Part shown: piece after piece, positions 8,922 to 19,328 of the stretch | How positions within the stretch are numbered: the stretch's first letter is position 1 | Layout: each line of letters begins with the position of its first letter | Assembly (NCBI GenBank): GCA_008330645.1 | Contig: VLTN01000003.1 | Coordinates: 930,001 to 994,000 of the forward strand | DNA from: Cafeteria roenbergensis | Taxonomy: Eukaryota; Sar; Bigyra; Bicosoecida; Cafeteriaceae | DNA: 64,000 nt | Direction of reading: 5' to 3' | Notes under the pieces: model-generated | Told to the model about the DNA's origin: nothing | What the model saw: only the letters and a program-made list of their open reading frames with translations | Databases searched by the model: none | Program-made: the position numbers and the translations under genes

Positions 8922-10721
8922 TCAGGCAGCACACACAGCCCGCTGGGAGCTGGAAAAGGACGCAAACCGCTTTGCCAGGTCCCGGATCGCTTTCGAAGCC
9001 TCCCTGACGCGATCGACAACCAGGCCCACCTCGGCTTTGATGACCCCGCTGTGCGAAGCCACGGCCGGGGTGAGGGCGTGCCACTTGAGTCCCAAGCGCG
9101 CGCACATTGATCCGTACATGATGTTCACGGGCCGCGCCAGGAGCTCGACGACGTGCGCCCACGGCGGGCACCCCACGATGTTTGCAAGGCCGGCCCCGTG
9201 AGGGGCAAGCACGACGTCGGCAGCCGCAAACGCCTCCAAATCTCGCTGCAAGCCCGCGGGCGAAAAGGCAGTCACCTGACCGACGTCCTCCAGGTGCGAT
9301 AGGGCCTCGAGAAGCTCACCCTCGTTCTCGACGCGGCGGGAGCCAGACCGGCGGACGAAGAGCACCCGGATGGGCCCGGGCGCTGGCGCCACCAGGCCGA
9401 CTGCTTGTGGGTGAGCGAGCACGCACGTTGCGGCCTGCTGCACCGCATCCCGGCCACTGCCCCACGCGGAGACAGCGCCGGCTGGCCCCAGAGCAGCGGC
9501 AGCGGCGCCCAGGCTCAGCAAACCGGCTGGGCATGCGCCCTCGGCATCAGCGCTCCAGCTCGCATCAGGCGCCGCCGAGGCGCTGACGCCGTCTTGCTCG
9601 GGGAGCAGGCGGCTCGCGGCTTGCAAAAGGTCCTGACGCGCGGGGTCCTTGCAAGCGCCCGACAAGCTCCATGCCCACCGCCGCATGGGGAGGAGGGCCG
9701 AGGCGGGCGGGTTGCCGCAGAACGTGCCGTCGGGGACCAGCATCCGCGGCGCGCGAACGCAGCCCGACACGAGCCGGTCGGGACGCAGCCCCACTGCGTC
9801 CATCGCAGCGCTCACCATCGGGTTCGCCTGCGTCACGTGCACGAGGGCGCCTTCGCGGCGAGCGGCCGAGAGAGCCATGAGCAGACGCGGCAAGCACTCG
9901 GCCAGGAAGTGGGCTGGCCCGTAGCACATAGGTTGCGCAATCACCACAACGGGCGCGTTGTGGGATGTGCACCACATGGGGCGAACAGGCTTGAACATCA
10001 GGCCAGATGATCCGCACGATGGCAACACGACCGTCTCGGCGCTGTTTCCCCAGCGGCCACCCGACACCGGTGCAGACACGACCCCATCCTCCGAAACCGC
10101 CGCGTCCCGGACCACTGCGACCATGGGACGCTCCGACCACGGTGACACGCGCGCCTGCCTCTCGTGCAGCGTGGAGAGCAGCACAGCGTGCAAGCCACTG
10201 CTGCCGCCACTTGCGATGGCCCCCGCCATCGAGTCGGCGTACTCGCGGCTTCCGTGAGAAGATAGCCAGGACCCAAGGATCGCCCCGCTCTCCTGCAGCC
10301 ACGGCAACAGTCTTGGCTGGCTGTCTGGCAAGCCACGCCAGCGCGCTTCGGAGGCCAGAACTGCGTCGAGCTGCGCGCACCACACGGAGAAATGCTGGCA
10401 GCCCCTTGCCCCCCGAAGCGCATCGACCATTGGCCCGTGATGCGCAACTGCGCTTCCGCCTTCTCCTCGTCTCTTAGCAACCGAAGAGTGGCCCGTGCTG
10501 AGCATATGGAGACTTCCGTTCAGCGACGCATGCGGATGAGCAAGGACTGCAGCGCCCCGCAGCAAGACGGATTCCCCGGCCCACAGCACCAGCGCAAGAA
10601 GCGTGGCTGCCAGCAGCAAGGCTGCCAGCGCAACTCGGCCCGTTGGGAGGCACGCAGTGGCGACCTGGCCGTGCACGCGTTTGTATTTTTTCCGCTGCTG
10701 GCCGCGCGCCCGCGAGCGCAT
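8922..10721 (-). CDS. GT61-type glycosyltransferase, copy B
   Basis: The ATG at 10721 gives 599 aa. The signal anchor (RVALAALLLAATLLALV) occupies residues 29-45. The catalytic domain is the same as in copy A, with PAHFLAECLPRL near 270 and PHGAGLANIV near 507. The stem is short and has no repeat expansion. Residues about 233-254 differ sharply from copy A (for example GLMFKPVRPMWCTS against GLVAKPVRRAQCAA), and MGYGP becomes MCYGP just downstream of the patch. By family it is a Golgi type II glycosyltransferase. It faces away from the complete MED6 gene across 407 bp. Both copies look functional; the paralogs may have different acceptor preferences, which is inference. Confidence 0.85.
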   Translation of the reverse strand: MRSRARGQQRKKYKRVHGQVATACLPTGRVALAALLLAATLLALVLWAGESVLLRGAAVLAHPHASLNGSLHMLSTGHSSVAKRRGEGGSAVAHHGPMVDALRGARGCQHFSVWCAQLDAVLASEARWRGLPDSQPRLLPWLQESGAILGSWLSSHGSREYADSMAGAIASGGSSGLHAVLLSTLHERQARVSPWSERPMVAVVRDAAVSEDGVVSAPVSGGRWGNSAETVVLPSCGSSGLMFKPVRPMWCTSHNAPVVVIAQPMCYGPAHFLAECLPRLLMALSAARREGALVHVTQANPMVSAAMDAVGLRPDRLVSGCVRAPRMLVPDGTFCGNPPASALLPMRRWAWSLSGACKDPARQDLLQAASRLLPEQDGVSASAAPDASWSADAEGACPAGLLSLGAAAAALGPAGAVSAWGSGRDAVQQAATCVLAHPQAVGLVAPAPGPIRVLFVRRSGSRRVENEGELLEALSHLEDVGQVTAFSPAGLQRDLEAFAAADVVLAPHGAGLANIVGCPPWAHVVELLARPVNIMYGSMCARLGLKWHALTPAVASHSGVIKAEVGLVVDRVREASKAIRDLAKRFASFSSSQRAVCAA

Positions 10722-11128
10722 GGTCACGGCAGGCCTCCCTCCCGCAGGCAGGATAGAGACGGTAGTCTGGTGTCAACGGCAAGGCTGCCGCTTGCTTCGC
10801 GCGTCCTTTCTTGGCGCCCTGGGTGGTCTCGTGTGTGTGGAGCTGTTGTGTGCCTCTGCCTGGTTCCTGGTTCAGTGTGCCATTGTGCCCATCGCCCGCG
10901 CTGTCACCTGGAAGCATCATCGGCACAGTGGTCTGCGCTGGTGGCAGCCACGTCCAGAAACAGCCAGTTCGGGTGCCCACACAGCTCGCCAACCCGCAAC
11001 TCAGCGGCGCGGGCAATGCTCGCCGGGTGCGAGATAGTATTGCACAACACGAAGAACAGCTGCAAGCTCGAGCCTGCCGACACTCGGCCACGGCTGCCTC
11101 CTCGCCTTCCCCAGTTGGCCGTGGGGGG
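10722..11128. promoter_or_regulatory. Shared divergent promoter region of GT61-B and MED6
   Basis: 407 bp between two start codons that face apart. It is the shorter counterpart of 6888-7853 and lacks the foldback and the 490-bp segment. No core element is certain. Confidence 0.5.
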
Positions 11129-12397
11129 ATGGACGGGGAAGCGTCAGCGGGGGATGCGTACTCGACCCCGCACGACGATGAGTCTCTTGGTGAGCCACGG
11201 AGCCGTCCATGAGCTGGGGGGTGCGCTGCCTCTTGCATGCTTCGCGCCCAGGCCTGCGCGCAAGCCCAGGTGCGCTGCCTCCGCGTGCGTGTGCGAGGAC
11301 GGCCGCAGGCTTGAGCTTCAGGGAGGAGCAGTGGCTGAACACACGCCCTCTCTCGGTGGGGACCGTGATGGACTACTTTCGGCTCTCGCCGTGGTACGAC
11401 CCCGGGAGCATCAACGCTCGCGCCATCGAGCAGGGGCTCGCCCCCGAGGCAGCCAGGTGCGCCCGTATGCGAGGTCTGCGCGTGGGCCGACGTGACGGTC
11501 GTGCCTAGTTCGCGCAGGCTGTGGAGGGTGGGGAGGGGGGGCTCGGCCGCTCGCAGGGGTCACGCCGCCAGAGCCTCCCGCGCGTGTTTGTCCGATCCTC
11601 GCAGCCGCTTGACTGGGATGGAGTACAGAGTGTGCCCCCAGCCTACGCAGGCCCAGGGCCTGATTGTGCTGGAGGCGTGGCGACGCAGCGGGCCCAAGGA
11701 CTCGGACGTGGAGCTAATGGCGCTGTACTATTGCTTGTGGGGGACCATTTACCAAGCGCCAGACATTCGCTCGGTGCTGGCTGGGCGCGCAGTGAGCCCG
11801 GCAGCACCCGCACCGCACACTTGCCATCTGCTTTGGTCCGTCGTACCGTACCGTCGCCCTTCGCCTTCCAGCCCCAGAGGGCGCGCACACACGCACGCCC
11901 TCGTCCGCGCGGCTCAGACTGCATCAACTGCCCACCCCCGAGACCTCCCCGTCTGGCCTGGGTGCCACCCCCGTCCGCAGAGGCGCGCCGCGGTGCATAT
12001 CCATAAGGCAATGGCTCTCATCGCGGAGTGTAGTCTGCCGGCGGTCGAGGCCCCTGCGCCAGCAAGCCGCAAGCGGCGTCGGGCAGGCGCAGCCGATGGC
12101 CCCGCGGCGGCGGAGGGTGCGGCGGCGGCGGGCGTGGCCGACGTCGACGACGAGGAGGGCGGTTGCGCTGTGCCTGGCGACAGCGAAGGCGTTGGCGGCG
12201 GTGTGAGCGCGCCGCTCGCGCTCCTCCAGGGGCGCCTCTCTGCCCAGGACGCCGCCCTCGTCGGGGCGTCAATCTCCGCGGCCATGGAGGGCGAGCTCGC
12301 CTCCATCGTCGCGGCTCGGCGCTCCGCCACACAGCGCACGGGGGCGGTGCGGCGCGCAGCAGATGGCGCATTCCGCGGCACGGAGGAGGATACGTGA
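11129..12397 (+). CDS. MED6: Mediator complex subunit 6 (MED6)
   Basis: Four exons: 11129-11189, 11309-11456, 11605-11791 and 11981-12397, 270 aa. The introns begin GTGAGC, GTGCGC and GTGAGC and end in GCAG. Family signatures appear in order: EEQWLNTRPLSVGTVMDYF, SPWYDPGSINAR, GMEYRVCP and the diagnostic LYYCLWGTIYQAPDIRSVL. The C-terminal part holds a basic KRRRAGAA stretch and an acidic, Ala-rich tail. MED6 is a head-module subunit of Mediator and helps link activators to RNA polymerase II in the nucleus. The start gives MDGEASAGDAY and is conserved in the duplicated fragment. Exon 3 to 4 joining is the least certain, because the tail is variable in the family. Confidence 0.88.
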
Positions 12398-12755
12398 GGC
12401 GCGTCCTGGTCGAGGCGACGACCGCTCGGCAAAGGCTGCGGGCGACGCGCTTGGCGCAGCCCGGGCGACGCAAGCCGCTGCGCTGTGCAGCCGGGAGTGT
12501 TTCGTGAGCGCGTGAGGCCCAGCGCCCAGTGAGCGCACAGGACGCACCAAAAACTGTTCGTAGGCTGCGCGGCTGCTGCGTGGTCGGTCTGCGCTGCGGC
12601 GATAGACGCCAGGCTTCCGCTTGCACCACCAGCGCGCGCGAGGCAACGAACGACACGCAACCAGCCCTCGTGTGACGGCGCGACCGGCTGCGCCGCCTCG
12701 AGGGCCAGGGTGGGCCGTTGCGCTGCTGCAGTCTCGGCGCCGCTGCCGCGACGCG
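12398..12755. other. Convergent intergenic spacer (MED6 / NKAP)
   Basis: 358 bp between the MED6 stop and the NKAP stop. I see no gene and no clear repeat in it; it should hold both 3' ends. Confidence 0.5.
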
Positions 12756-14411
12756 CTACTCCTCGGTCTGCTTGGTTGCCTCCGCAGCCACGGCCGCCGC
12801 GCGAGCCCTGGCTGCCTCCTGCACGGACACGGGGAGGGGCCGCGCCGCCTGCTCCTCCACGATGCGCGCCAGCGCGGCGAGGGACTGCTCTTGCCGCTGC
12901 TGCTCCTGCTCCCAGTTGAGCATGGCCATGGCTCGCTTCTCCTCCGCGTTGAAGACCTGGTTCTCCTTGCGCAGGCGCACCTCGTTCATGCGCACGTTCC
13001 GGCTGCCGCTCATCACGTAGCCTGACGCCTCAAACTTGGTGATCTCCTCCCCAGACCAGGCCACCTCGCCTCGCCTGGGAACCCGCTTGCCAGCCTGCAC
13101 GAACGCAGCGATCTTCTGGCCTTCCCCGGGCCGCATCGCGCCGCCGAACCCGCCGCGAGACGGCTGCACCATCAGCTCCCCGTCGTCGCCACGCAAGGGC
13201 ATGGGGCCAAAGTCGCTGTCGCTGTCGCTGCCGCTGTCATCGCCGTCCAAAGCTCCATCCGCCCCTTGGGCAGAGGTGCCTTCAGCCCCGGGCGCACAAG
13301 CAGCGCCGGTTGAAGCACTCTCCTGGTCCCCAGCCGCAGCGGCGGGCGCAGCCGCCTGCTCCTCCGCCTCCGACGCTGCCCGCTGGTCCGCGCGCACTGC
13401 GCCCGCTGCAACCTCCGCCTCTGTGGCAGTTGCTTGCGCCTCTGCCTGCGCCTCTGTTGCGTCCTGCTTGGCCTTCTTGGCCCGCCCCCGCCTCTTCCGT
13501 TCGCGATCGAGCTTGGCCGCTTCCTCGCGCACCGCCTCCAGCACATCGGTGGGCGGTGAGGGGCTATCCGCCCAAATCCACGGCATGGCAAGTGCCTCTC
13601 TTGCGTCGCGCCGCCCCTCGGCAAAGGAGCCCGATGGCGTTGCAGGAGCGCGGCCCGAGGCGCCCTCCCCTGCCGCTGAAAGGTTGGCAGCCCGGGGCGG
13701 CGCAGCGGCCGGCACCTGACTGGCCGGGGTGGTGGGCCCCCTCCAAGCAGGCGCGTGCCCCCCGTATGCTGCAGGAGGGGCGTCGGAGCGATCGCCCCAC
13801 CTGCTCCCTCCGCGCCGACCAGCGTCGCGCCCCCAGTGGGCAGGACGGCGGTCATCGCCGCTGCCCCCCCAGCCGCCACGCCCACTGTAGCCACCGCCAC
13901 CCCCGCCGCCGCCTCGGCCGCCCTCGCGGTCGTAGCCGCCGCCTCGGCCGCCCTCGCGGTCGTAGCCGCCGCCTCGGCCGCCCTCGCGGTCGTAGCCGCC
14001 GCCTCGGCCGCCCTCGCGGTCGTAGCCGCCGCCTCGGCCGCCCTCGCGGTCGTAGCCGCCGCCTCGGCCGCCCTCGCGGTCGTAGCCGCCGCCTCGGCCG
14101 CCCTCGCGGTCGTAGCCGCCGCCTCGGCCGCCCTCGCGGTCGTAGCCGCCGCCTCGGCCGCCCTCGCGGTCGTAGCCGCCGCCTCGGCCGCCCTCGCGGT
14201 CGTAGCCGCCGCCTCGGCCGCCCTCGCGGTCGTAGCCGCCGCCGTCCGCGCTCGCCCGGGGTGGTGCGCGAGCGTGCGAACTAGCTCGGTCCTCATCGCC
14301 GTCCTGACCGCGGGTCGCCCAAGCCGGGAGGGTCCTGTGCGCGCCCCTCAAAGAGCTAGTTCCGCCGCCCGCCCGTCCGTAGCCTCCGTCACGGGCCGAG
14401 CTTCCAGACAT
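12756..14411 (-). CDS. NKAP: NKAP family protein (SynMuv / NF-kB-activating protein C-terminal domain)
   Basis: ATG at 14411 (MSGSSARDGGYGRAG), 551 aa, no intron needed. The C-terminal part carries the family signature: RRGEVAWSGEEITKFEASG, YVMSGSRNVRMNEVRLRKEN and QVFNAEEKRAMAMLNWEQEQ, followed by a charged helix. NKAP proteins are nuclear and linked to spliceosomes and transcriptional repression. The N-terminal half is an RGG/SR-like low-complexity region with about 11 copies of the ten-residue unit GGGYDREGGR, which replaces the RS-rich region of animal NKAP. A second low-complexity stretch is rich in Ala and Glu. It is divergent from the CMGC kinase gene. Confidence 0.9.
   Translation of the reverse strand: MSGSSARDGGYGRAGGGTSSLRGAHRTLPAWATRGQDGDEDRASSHARAPPRASADGGGYDREGGRGGGYDREGGRGGGYDREGGRGGGYDREGGRGGGYDREGGRGGGYDREGGRGGGYDREGGRGGGYDREGGRGGGYDREGGRGGGYDREGGRGGGYDREGGRGGGGGGGGYSGRGGWGGSGDDRRPAHWGRDAGRRGGSRWGDRSDAPPAAYGGHAPAWRGPTTPASQVPAAAPPRAANLSAAGEGASGRAPATPSGSFAEGRRDAREALAMPWIWADSPSPPTDVLEAVREEAAKLDRERKRRGRAKKAKQDATEAQAEAQATATEAEVAAGAVRADQRAASEAEEQAAAPAAAAGDQESASTGAACAPGAEGTSAQGADGALDGDDSGSDSDSDFGPMPLRGDDGELMVQPSRGGFGGAMRPGEGQKIAAFVQAGKRVPRRGEVAWSGEEITKFEASGYVMSGSRNVRMNEVRLRKENQVFNAEEKRAMAMLNWEQEQQRQEQSLAALARIVEEQAARPLPVSVQEAARARAAAVAAEATKQTEE
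13910..14240. repeat. NKAP: 30-bp perfect minisatellite, about 11 copies, inside NKAP
   Basis: The 30-bp unit starting CCCTCGCGGTCGTAGCCGCC repeats from about 13921 to 14240, with all full copies identical. It encodes GGGYDREGGR on the minus strand. Perfect identity over ten units means recent expansion or strong homogenisation. Confidence 0.97.
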
Positions 14412-14725
14412 GGCTGCAGTTGAGCCGGGGTCACGCGCAGCGTGCGGCCTGCAACTGACGGGCCGGTCGCTGAAGTGATGGCCGGGCCGCAGCCGGGAAG
14501 CCACGCACTGGCGGGCGCCGTCGCGGTTGACAGAGCGAGCAGAGCCGGGGCCGGAGCGGCATTTGCATGTGGCACGGTCGCCCCGGCACAACAACTACGA
14601 AACACCCCGGCGCCGCCCCGGCGCTTTGTCTCCTGGGATCGCTGGTAGCCGCGCGCGCTCTTGCGGCTGGGCGCTCGTGTTTGCGCTGCCGACTGCGAGA
14701 CCGACGACTCGCGCACTGAGCGGCC
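14412..14725. promoter_or_regulatory. Divergent promoter region, NKAP and CMGC-like kinase
   Basis: 314 bp between opposed start codons. I find no recognisable core motif and no repeat. Confidence 0.45.
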
Positions 14726-17130
14726 ATGTCCTGGTCCGGCGTCGGAGCCCAAGTGGGCACCATGCTTGGCGAGAGCCACCCAGTTGCCACGATTCCTCCC
14801 CTTGCGATGGATGCGGAGGCGGTCGGGTGCGTGGCAAAGCGCGTGTGTCTGAAGCAGGGCAAGATCGGCAGCGGGACGTTTGCCACCGTTTTTGCGTACG
14901 TGAGTGATCCCCTGGAACCCCAGGCCCCCGTGCCCGTGATGCCAGCCAGTGAACAATCTGCGTGGTGTGGTGCTCCTCCGCTCCGCCCCCACGGGAGGGG
15001 CCCGTATTCGCTAGCCGGGTGCGACTGTGTTTCCGTGAGTTAGCCACCGCTCCGCCGACGCAGTCTGGTGCCGCATCGAGCGGGCAGGTGGCTGTCAAGC
15101 GTTCCCGAGAAGGGACGCTTGCAGGCGGAATTGAATCGCCCGCCATTAAAGAGTTGGCGTTCCTGACGGAGCTGCAGGCCAGCCAGGCCGTCGTGCCACT
15201 CGCGCCGGGCGTTCTCGACGCCGATGCGGAGCTTGCTGGCTCGCACCGCAGAGCTTCTGGCGCGGCTAGCAGGGCCTTGGACAGCGGCGCGTTCGTCCAC
15301 AAGCGCCAGCTCTACCTCGTGATGGAGCCGTGCGCTTGCGACGTGTCTGGGTGGATTGCCAGCTCTGATGGCCTCTCGCCAACGTCGCGCCTGGCGGCGG
15401 GGCTGGCGGTGGCGCGCGGCGCTTTGCAGGCGCTTGAGCGGGTCCACAGCCGCGGCTGGTGCCACCGAGACATAAAGCCGGGGAACGTTCTGCTGCGCTC
15501 TCAGCCAGGCGGGGCACGGGCCAGTCTGGCCGGCGGGGGGCATGAGAGTTGCGCCGCTGGGGCGGAGGCGGGCGGACCTTGGCATGCCTCGGCCGCAGCC
15601 GCCCGCACGGGTGGCGCAGCGACCGATGCCCCCCCCAGAGCGCTTCGCCAGCAGCAGCGGAGCCGATGCGCGGGCGTTGTCCTGGCAGACGCCGGCCTGG
15701 CCTGCCGGCTCGCCCCAGGGCCGTGCTCCGGCCTGCAAGCGCTGGCCGCGGTGAGGGCTTCCCTCGCCGCGGAGGACCCTTGCACGGCCCTGTGGGCTGG
15801 CGGGTGCGGCGGTGCTGCGCCCTGCACCCTGCCGGCGCGGTCCTCGGCAGGCGACGGCTCGGAGGGGGGGTCGGAGCACTCCTCGCCCATGCCTTGGGAG
15901 GCTGCGTGCTGGGCGCCCGCTGTCGCACCAGCGGGGTCCGCCGAGGCCGCCACTCCGCCTCCCAGGCGGGTGTGCGCCCAGGCCGGCACGCTCTGGTACC
16001 GCGCGCCCGAGCTTCTGTTCGGGGCTCCCCGGCACGGCCCCGCCGCCGACGTGTGGGCAGCCGCTTGCCTCGCGTGGGAGGCGTTCGTTGGCCGCGGCGA
16101 CAACGCCGAGCCGCTGCTCCGCGCCGACTCGGAGATGGCTCAGCTGCGCGTGATTTCCGAGCTGCTGGGGCCCGCACGGCCGGAGGTGTGGCCGGGTATC
16201 GCGCTCGCAGCGCCCTACATGGCGGGCGGCGGCTCGCCGGACGCGGAGGGAGGAGCTCCAGCGCAAGCCACCCGCCCCGAGCGCCCCGCCGCTGAAGGCC
16301 TCTGGGGCACCCGCCCTGCTCTTCCGGCCGCCGTCGAGGCCTGCCGCGCGCGGGTGCAGGCGAAGCTGCTGGAACGGCTGCGCGCCTCCCACGCGCTCGG
16401 CGGCGGCGGCGGCGGCGACAGTAGCCGTGACGGCGGCGGTGGCGGCGGCGGTGGCCGTGGCGGCGCGGATGAAGCTGCGCCGCCGGCAGGCAGCAGGCCG
16501 CCTGACGAGGCGCTTGAGAGCGTCGCGTCGCTGCTGTCGCACATGCTACTCTACGACCCCGACCTGAGGCCTGCCGCCTCCCAGTGCCTCGCCCACCCCG
16601 TCTTTTCCACCGCCTGTCCCCTGGGCGACGTCGTGGTCCCGCCCCTCAGGGTGGAGCCGCGCCGCCAGGCCGCTCGGCCAGCTGCTGCTCAAGCCAGTGC
16701 TGCGGCGGCGTCCGCCCGCCCCGCGTTCGCGACCCGGTTTTCGCTCGGCGGGGCCTCTCCCGGCGGCCTTGCGCTGGCTTTCCCGTCCCCAGGCGCGTCT
16801 CCTAGGGCCAGAGGCTTCCCCGCGGGGTCCGGCGCCGCCGCCTCGCCAAAGGGCGGGAACGGCTCGGCTGCAAGGCACGCCTCTGGCGGGCGTCTGCTCT
16901 TCGCCGACCCTCCAAGCACTGGCGCCTCCTCTGCGGTGGAAGGGCCCGCAATGGGTCGCGCCCTGCGGCTGCCAGCGCCTGCCGGCCCGTTCTCGCCGCT
17001 GATGCGCCCCAGCGCCCTGGCCTTTGATGACGTGTCCCCGGGGAGTCAGGCGTCGCCGGGCATCGGCGGCGCTAGCCTCGACGCCAGCTCTCGCAGAGGG
17101 TCAGCGCGCAAGCGGCCTCGGGGCGACTGA
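14726..17130 (+). CDS. CMGC/CDK-like protein kinase with DAG in place of DFG
   Basis: Exon 1 is 14726-14899 and exon 2 is 15064-17130, with donor GTGAGT and acceptor GACGCAG, 746 aa. The glycine loop is IGSGTFATVFAY (about 46-57), the VAVKR lysine is residue 70, and the catalytic loop is HRDIKPGN (192-199). The metal-binding motif reads DAG (267-269) instead of DFG, with 73 residues between HRD and DAG against about 18 usually, because of a Gly/Ala-rich insert. WYRAPELLFG marks the CMGC type. A poly-Gly insert lies before the last kinase helices (LLYDPDLRPAASQCLAHPVF). The tail of about 170 residues is Pro/Ser-rich with KRPRGD at the end. A second in-frame ATG at 14807 is a possible alternative start. 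Substrate unknown. Confidence 0.82.
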
Positions 17131-17237
17131 CTGCCGCGGTGCCCCGGGTGCTGGCGCGCCGCGAGAAGCATGCCCGGGGCGCACCTCAGCCGCGCCGGGT
17201 GGCGGCAGGCCCACCGCGCGAAACGTCGAACGCGTGG

Positions 17238-18595
17238 CTACGAGTGTGACTTCGAGGTGCAATGCGCGCTCCGCCGCCTGTCAGCCGGGTTCGACACGGC
17301 AAGGACGCTCACACGCGCACAGACACAGTCGTCGCTCGAGCACACACGCATACAGTCGCACACAAGGATTGCTCTCGCCTTTGGGGGCGGGCGGGCGGGC
17401 GGGCGGGGGGGAGGGAGGGGAAGGGTGTGTGTGGAGCAGTTGCCCATCTTCGCGGTCCTTGGCGCACTCACCTCGTTCGGAGGCTGGTCGCCGAAACGGA
17501 CGCGCCTGAAACCCCCTGCCCCGAGAGCCCGGACCGCGCCGCCATCCGCAGCGAGTCGCCTCGCGCCGAGCTCGTGCGCCGCGCGGCCGCTTCCCCGGGG
17601 CGCCCGGCCGACGCAGCGTATCCAGCCGAGCCGCTCGCGGCCGACTTACGGCCGGAGGAGCGCGCGCTGGACCGGGCGCTCGACTTGGCTCCGCCCGCTC
17701 TGACCGGCCTTCGCCCTCCACCCGGCCGGGTGTGCGGGCCGGCAGCGCCGGCAGAGGCCCGAGGCGGCCTGGCGGAGGCCCCGGCGCTGCCTGCGGACGT
17801 CGGGGGCAGGGCCCCGTCCTCGGCGTCGACGTCCCTCGCGGCCAGGTAGCCGTCGTCGGCCGCGATGGCCCCGCCTGCAGTGTCGTCTGCCGGCGCGTCC
17901 CCAGCAAGCGCGCGCTCAAGCTCCTCCATCTCGCGCTGCTGCAGCACCTGCGTGCGCCGGAGGCGCTCAATCATCTGCTCCTCCACGCGGGCCAGGTCGG
18001 CCAGGCGCTTGTTCATCCGTTCCGTCTCCGCCCTCTCAGCCTCGATGCGGGCCTCGTACTCGGCGCGGCGCTTGGCCTTGGCGCGCTCCTGCTCCTCCTT
18101 CCGGCGCTGCCTGGCCTCCTGTTCCGCCCTGCGAATCGCCTCCGACCGCTTCCGGTTGGCACGCTCCACCTTGGCCTCCTCCTCCGCCCGCATCGCCCAC
18201 AGGCGACGCTTCTCCTCCTTGAGCTCCTCGGCCCCTCGGGCCTTGGCGAGCTTGGACCGCTCTACCGCGGTGCGCGACCGAGACTTGGTCTTCTGGCGCT
18301 CGTCCGGCGACGTGGCGGCCTTGGCCAGGCGGCGCCGCTCCAGCCTCCTGGCCTCGGCCTCTGCAGCACGCTTCTCCTCCTCCTGCATCTCCAGCTCGGC
18401 CTTCCCCCTGGCGAGCTCCTCGGCCCTGCGCTTGGTATGCTCGATCTTCTTCCACGCCCGCTCGTTCTCCTGCTTGAGCAGCGCAATCCGGTTGGCCAGG
18501 ATCTGCGCGTCCTGCTCGGCAACCTTGCGCGCCTCCTTGGCCCGGAGCAGCTCGCTCTTATGGGCGCGCGACCCCGCGGAGGTCACGCTCATCAT
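17238..18595 (-). CDS. Coiled-coil protein of unknown function
   Basis: ATG at 18595 (MMSVTSAGS). Residues about 10-235 are an almost continuous Glu/Arg/Lys/Ala coiled coil (KSELLRAKEARKVAEQDAQI, LANRIALLKQENERAWKKIE), and the rest is Ser/Ala/Gly-rich. The long exon (17472-18595) ends AG|GTGAGT, and the TGA at 17468-17470 lies within that donor, so I infer an intron (17278-17471) and a short last exon (17238-17277) adding RRSAHCTSKSHS. Without splicing the protein ends at 17468, at 375 aa. It could be a cytoskeletal or flagellar component, but nothing in the sequence proves it. It faces ubiquilin across a shared upstream region. Confidence 0.7.
17290..17440. repeat. CA-rich tract followed by a G-rich GGGC tract
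   Basis: CA-rich sequence (about 17305-17365) is followed by repeated GGGC and long G runs (about 17383-17420) and a short GT run. It lies between the convergent kinase and coiled-coil genes, or in the latter's last intron. Confidence 0.75.
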
Positions 18596-19328
18596 GTCGT
18601 CTCGCGAGGCGCTGGCGCCGCCACCCGAAGCGCCAAGGCCAGACGGGCGCGGCCGCGGCCGGCCAGCCTGCGGGTCGCGAGAGCGCGCGGGAGTGAGGCG
18701 AAAAGGGGGGACATCGTGGCCTCGGCATGCCAGGCGGCCAAAGCCCGGTCAAAGGGCAGCACGCGAGAGCAATGCGGTGCGCCCGCAGCCTCGCCGCTCG
18801 GCCGCCGCCTGCGCGCGCGGCGAAAAGCCGCAAGACGCGGCTCGCGATCGCGCCGAGCCAGTCCCCGGCGCCGCGCCGCAGGCTGGCGTTCGCGCAGCGC
18901 CACGGCCCGCCGGGTAATCCCTGGCACGCCTTGCTCGCGACGGCCGGCAGGGGCCGGACGTGCGCCCGCCTCGCGCGCCGCGCAGTGCACCTGCACCGGC
19001 GCCGACCCGTTGCCGCTGCGCGTGCGAGCCCCGCGCATCCCCACTCACAGGGGCGTGGGACATGTCCGGCTGCGCGCCAGCTCCCCAGGCAGGCCTGGTG
19101 GGTGTCCTGCGCGCCCGCTCCGCGAGGGAGAGCCCCTCGAGGCGAGTGCCGCCCGCCCGGCGCCGGCGCAAGCAGGAGCGGGCTGTCCGCTGCCGCCGCC
19201 GCCCGAGCCCGGCAGAGCCGGCGGCCCAGCCTCTCCAGAGAACATCCTCGGGCATTCCTGTCGGGGCACAGGCACTTGAAACAGCCTCGCGCGCGCCCAG
19301 CCGTCGCACTTGCCTCGTTGCAGTCGCC
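18596..19328. promoter_or_regulatory. Divergent intergenic region, coiled-coil gene and ubiquilin
   Basis: 733 bp with open frames on both strands but no convincing protein; these look like GC-driven frames. It must hold both promoters and 5' UTRs. Confidence 0.4.

Larger units (their letters stand above)
8323..11595. repeat. Tandem segmental duplication, copy B
   Basis: Second copy of the block at 4081. It starts in exon 2 of the unknown gene and runs into MED6 intron 2, after which the sequence continues as the unique, complete MED6. It is about 3.3 kb long, shorter than copy A because it lacks the GT61 repeat and two intergenic segments. Confidence 0.95.

Noticed and set aside
13910-14240. 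CRISPR-like array of 30-bp repeats
   Set aside because: There are no spacers; the units are directly tandem, in frame and code for a protein repeat in a eukaryotic gene.
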